Under the pieces are notes generated by a model. That model was not told the origin of the DNA. It searched no databases and saw only the letters and a list, made by a program, of their open reading frames with translations. A stretch of 64,000 nucleotides of DNA from assembly GCA_015179025.1 (NCBI GenBank), contig WHUX01000021.1, forward strand, positions 62,001-126,000, written 5' to 3'. Source of the DNA: Terfezia claveryi. Lineage: Eukaryota; Ascomycota; Pezizomycetes; Pezizales; Pezizaceae. Within the stretch, counting starts at the first letter, position 1. Each line of letters begins with the position of its first letter. Below are positions 63,364 through 64,000 of this stretch, piece by piece. Both the position numbers and the translations under genes were made by a program.

Positions 63364-64000
63364 TTCCTTCCTCTCTCTTTCTAACCCCAAGTTTCCAATG
63401 CCAAATATTTCCTTCAAATGAGAGGATCTAACAAGGATGGAAACCTGGACAAAGGGCTCTACCGATACGTCGAAGAACTAAACCTGAGATATATAAATCC
63501 TCTTTTTGCGGATTGTTCTTTGTACTATATAAGTAGTTATAAGGTTGAAATGCAGCAGCAGGGTTTGCATGAATATAAGGTTGAATGAAATGTTGGTCAA
63601 AGGCCTAGTCTGGTTGCTGTGTTCTGTGTTAAGGTGTACACTACTTTTACACAAATGAAAAATGGCGGCAGAGTTATAAGGTTGGAATATAGATGAATAT
63701 GTGAAGTACAAACATTAGCGCTAGTCAATAAGAGTTCTATATCATGTACGGGGATTTTGTCATTGGCCGACCGCATGGTGGCGTTACAGGGTTTTAGAGT
63801 ACGAGCTTGTAGACGTAATGTATTAGTGGTATATTTTACCTTTGTCATGTTTAATATATTACAGTAGAAGATACTGAACTGTTTCTCAATGTCAGTCAGC
63901 TTTCTCATTATACAAGCTTTCTTTGAAATAGAGATATCTTCAGTTGTCAGAAGGGCATAGAGCCACTAATAATAGATTATACTCCTGCCAAGACAAGCAT
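63364..64000. other. Window end, no gene seen
   Basis: Short frames only. TAGTCTGGTTGC at 63606-63617 is another copy of the dispersed motif. Confidence 0.35.

Noticed and set aside
1..64000. tRNA or rRNA genes
   Set aside because: I found no complete cloverleaf with A and B boxes and no rRNA-like sequence; only a B-box-like GGTCGAATC within the retro-insertion at 9474-9532.

Overview
The window looks like a repeat-rich, gene-poor stretch of a filamentous fungal genome, most likely an ascomycete. Three things point there: short GT-AG introns (about 45-155 bp), a fungal mix of transposons (chromodomain Ty3/gypsy, Tad-like LINE, hAT, PIF/Harbinger, pogo/Fot1-type, Plavaka), and inactivating stops in the elements that nearly all fit CAG to TAG, CGA to TGA or TGG to TAG. 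That pattern suggests repeat-induced point mutation (RIP) or cytosine deamination. I see no rRNA, tRNA or CRISPR array, and I cannot name the species.

Layout. 0-7.4 kb: a broken NmrA-like oxidoreductase gene (minus), a charged repeat-containing protein (2477-3724 minus) and a Ser/Pro-rich protein (6350-7345 plus). 8.3-17.8 kb: a pogo-type element with a surviving transposase tail, a decayed hAT transposase, a deleted LINE whose 3' tail carries a PIF/Harbinger element (12481-14922, AAT duplication) and a mariner-type MITE (14940-15110, TA duplication), a possible coiled-coil membrane protein, and a 5'-truncated LINE with RNase H. 18.1-26.5 kb: two gypsy elements, one minus and riddled with stops, one plus with a 5' LTR and a gag gene split by a hAT-type foldback MITE. 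26.5-33.6 kb: a Plavaka transposase relic (minus) whose start-codon region is reiterated upstream as a ~199 bp satellite, then a second irregular tandem array.

34.0-38.2 kb holds two host-type genes side by side: a large Lys/Glu-rich protein and a multi-exon gene with a DUF6532-like core and an acidic repeat tail. 38.2-41.6 kb is a run of unrelated minisatellites (about 123, 35, 30 and 19 bp units).

41.7-50.8 kb is a RIP-damaged integrase gene (GIN/Ginger-like) interrupted by a complete 6.6 kb gypsy element with two LTRs and a 5 bp duplication (ATTAT). 51.7-56.7 kb is a triple nest: a 23 bp minisatellite split by a TGTTA...TAACA element (5 bp duplication ACATC), which holds a 9 bp minisatellite and is itself split by a hAT transposon (53090-55831, 8 bp duplication GGAGAGAG). 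57.4-59.9 kb is a two-exon gene for a repeat-rich Ser/Gly/Ala protein. The rest is short tandem repeats, unassigned sequence and a second pogo-type element (62777-63361).

The intact-looking coding genes are few (2477-3724, 6350-7345, 34026-35654, 36171-38188, 57452-59913), all of unknown function. The strongest content is the insertion order, which can be read from exact target-site duplications.
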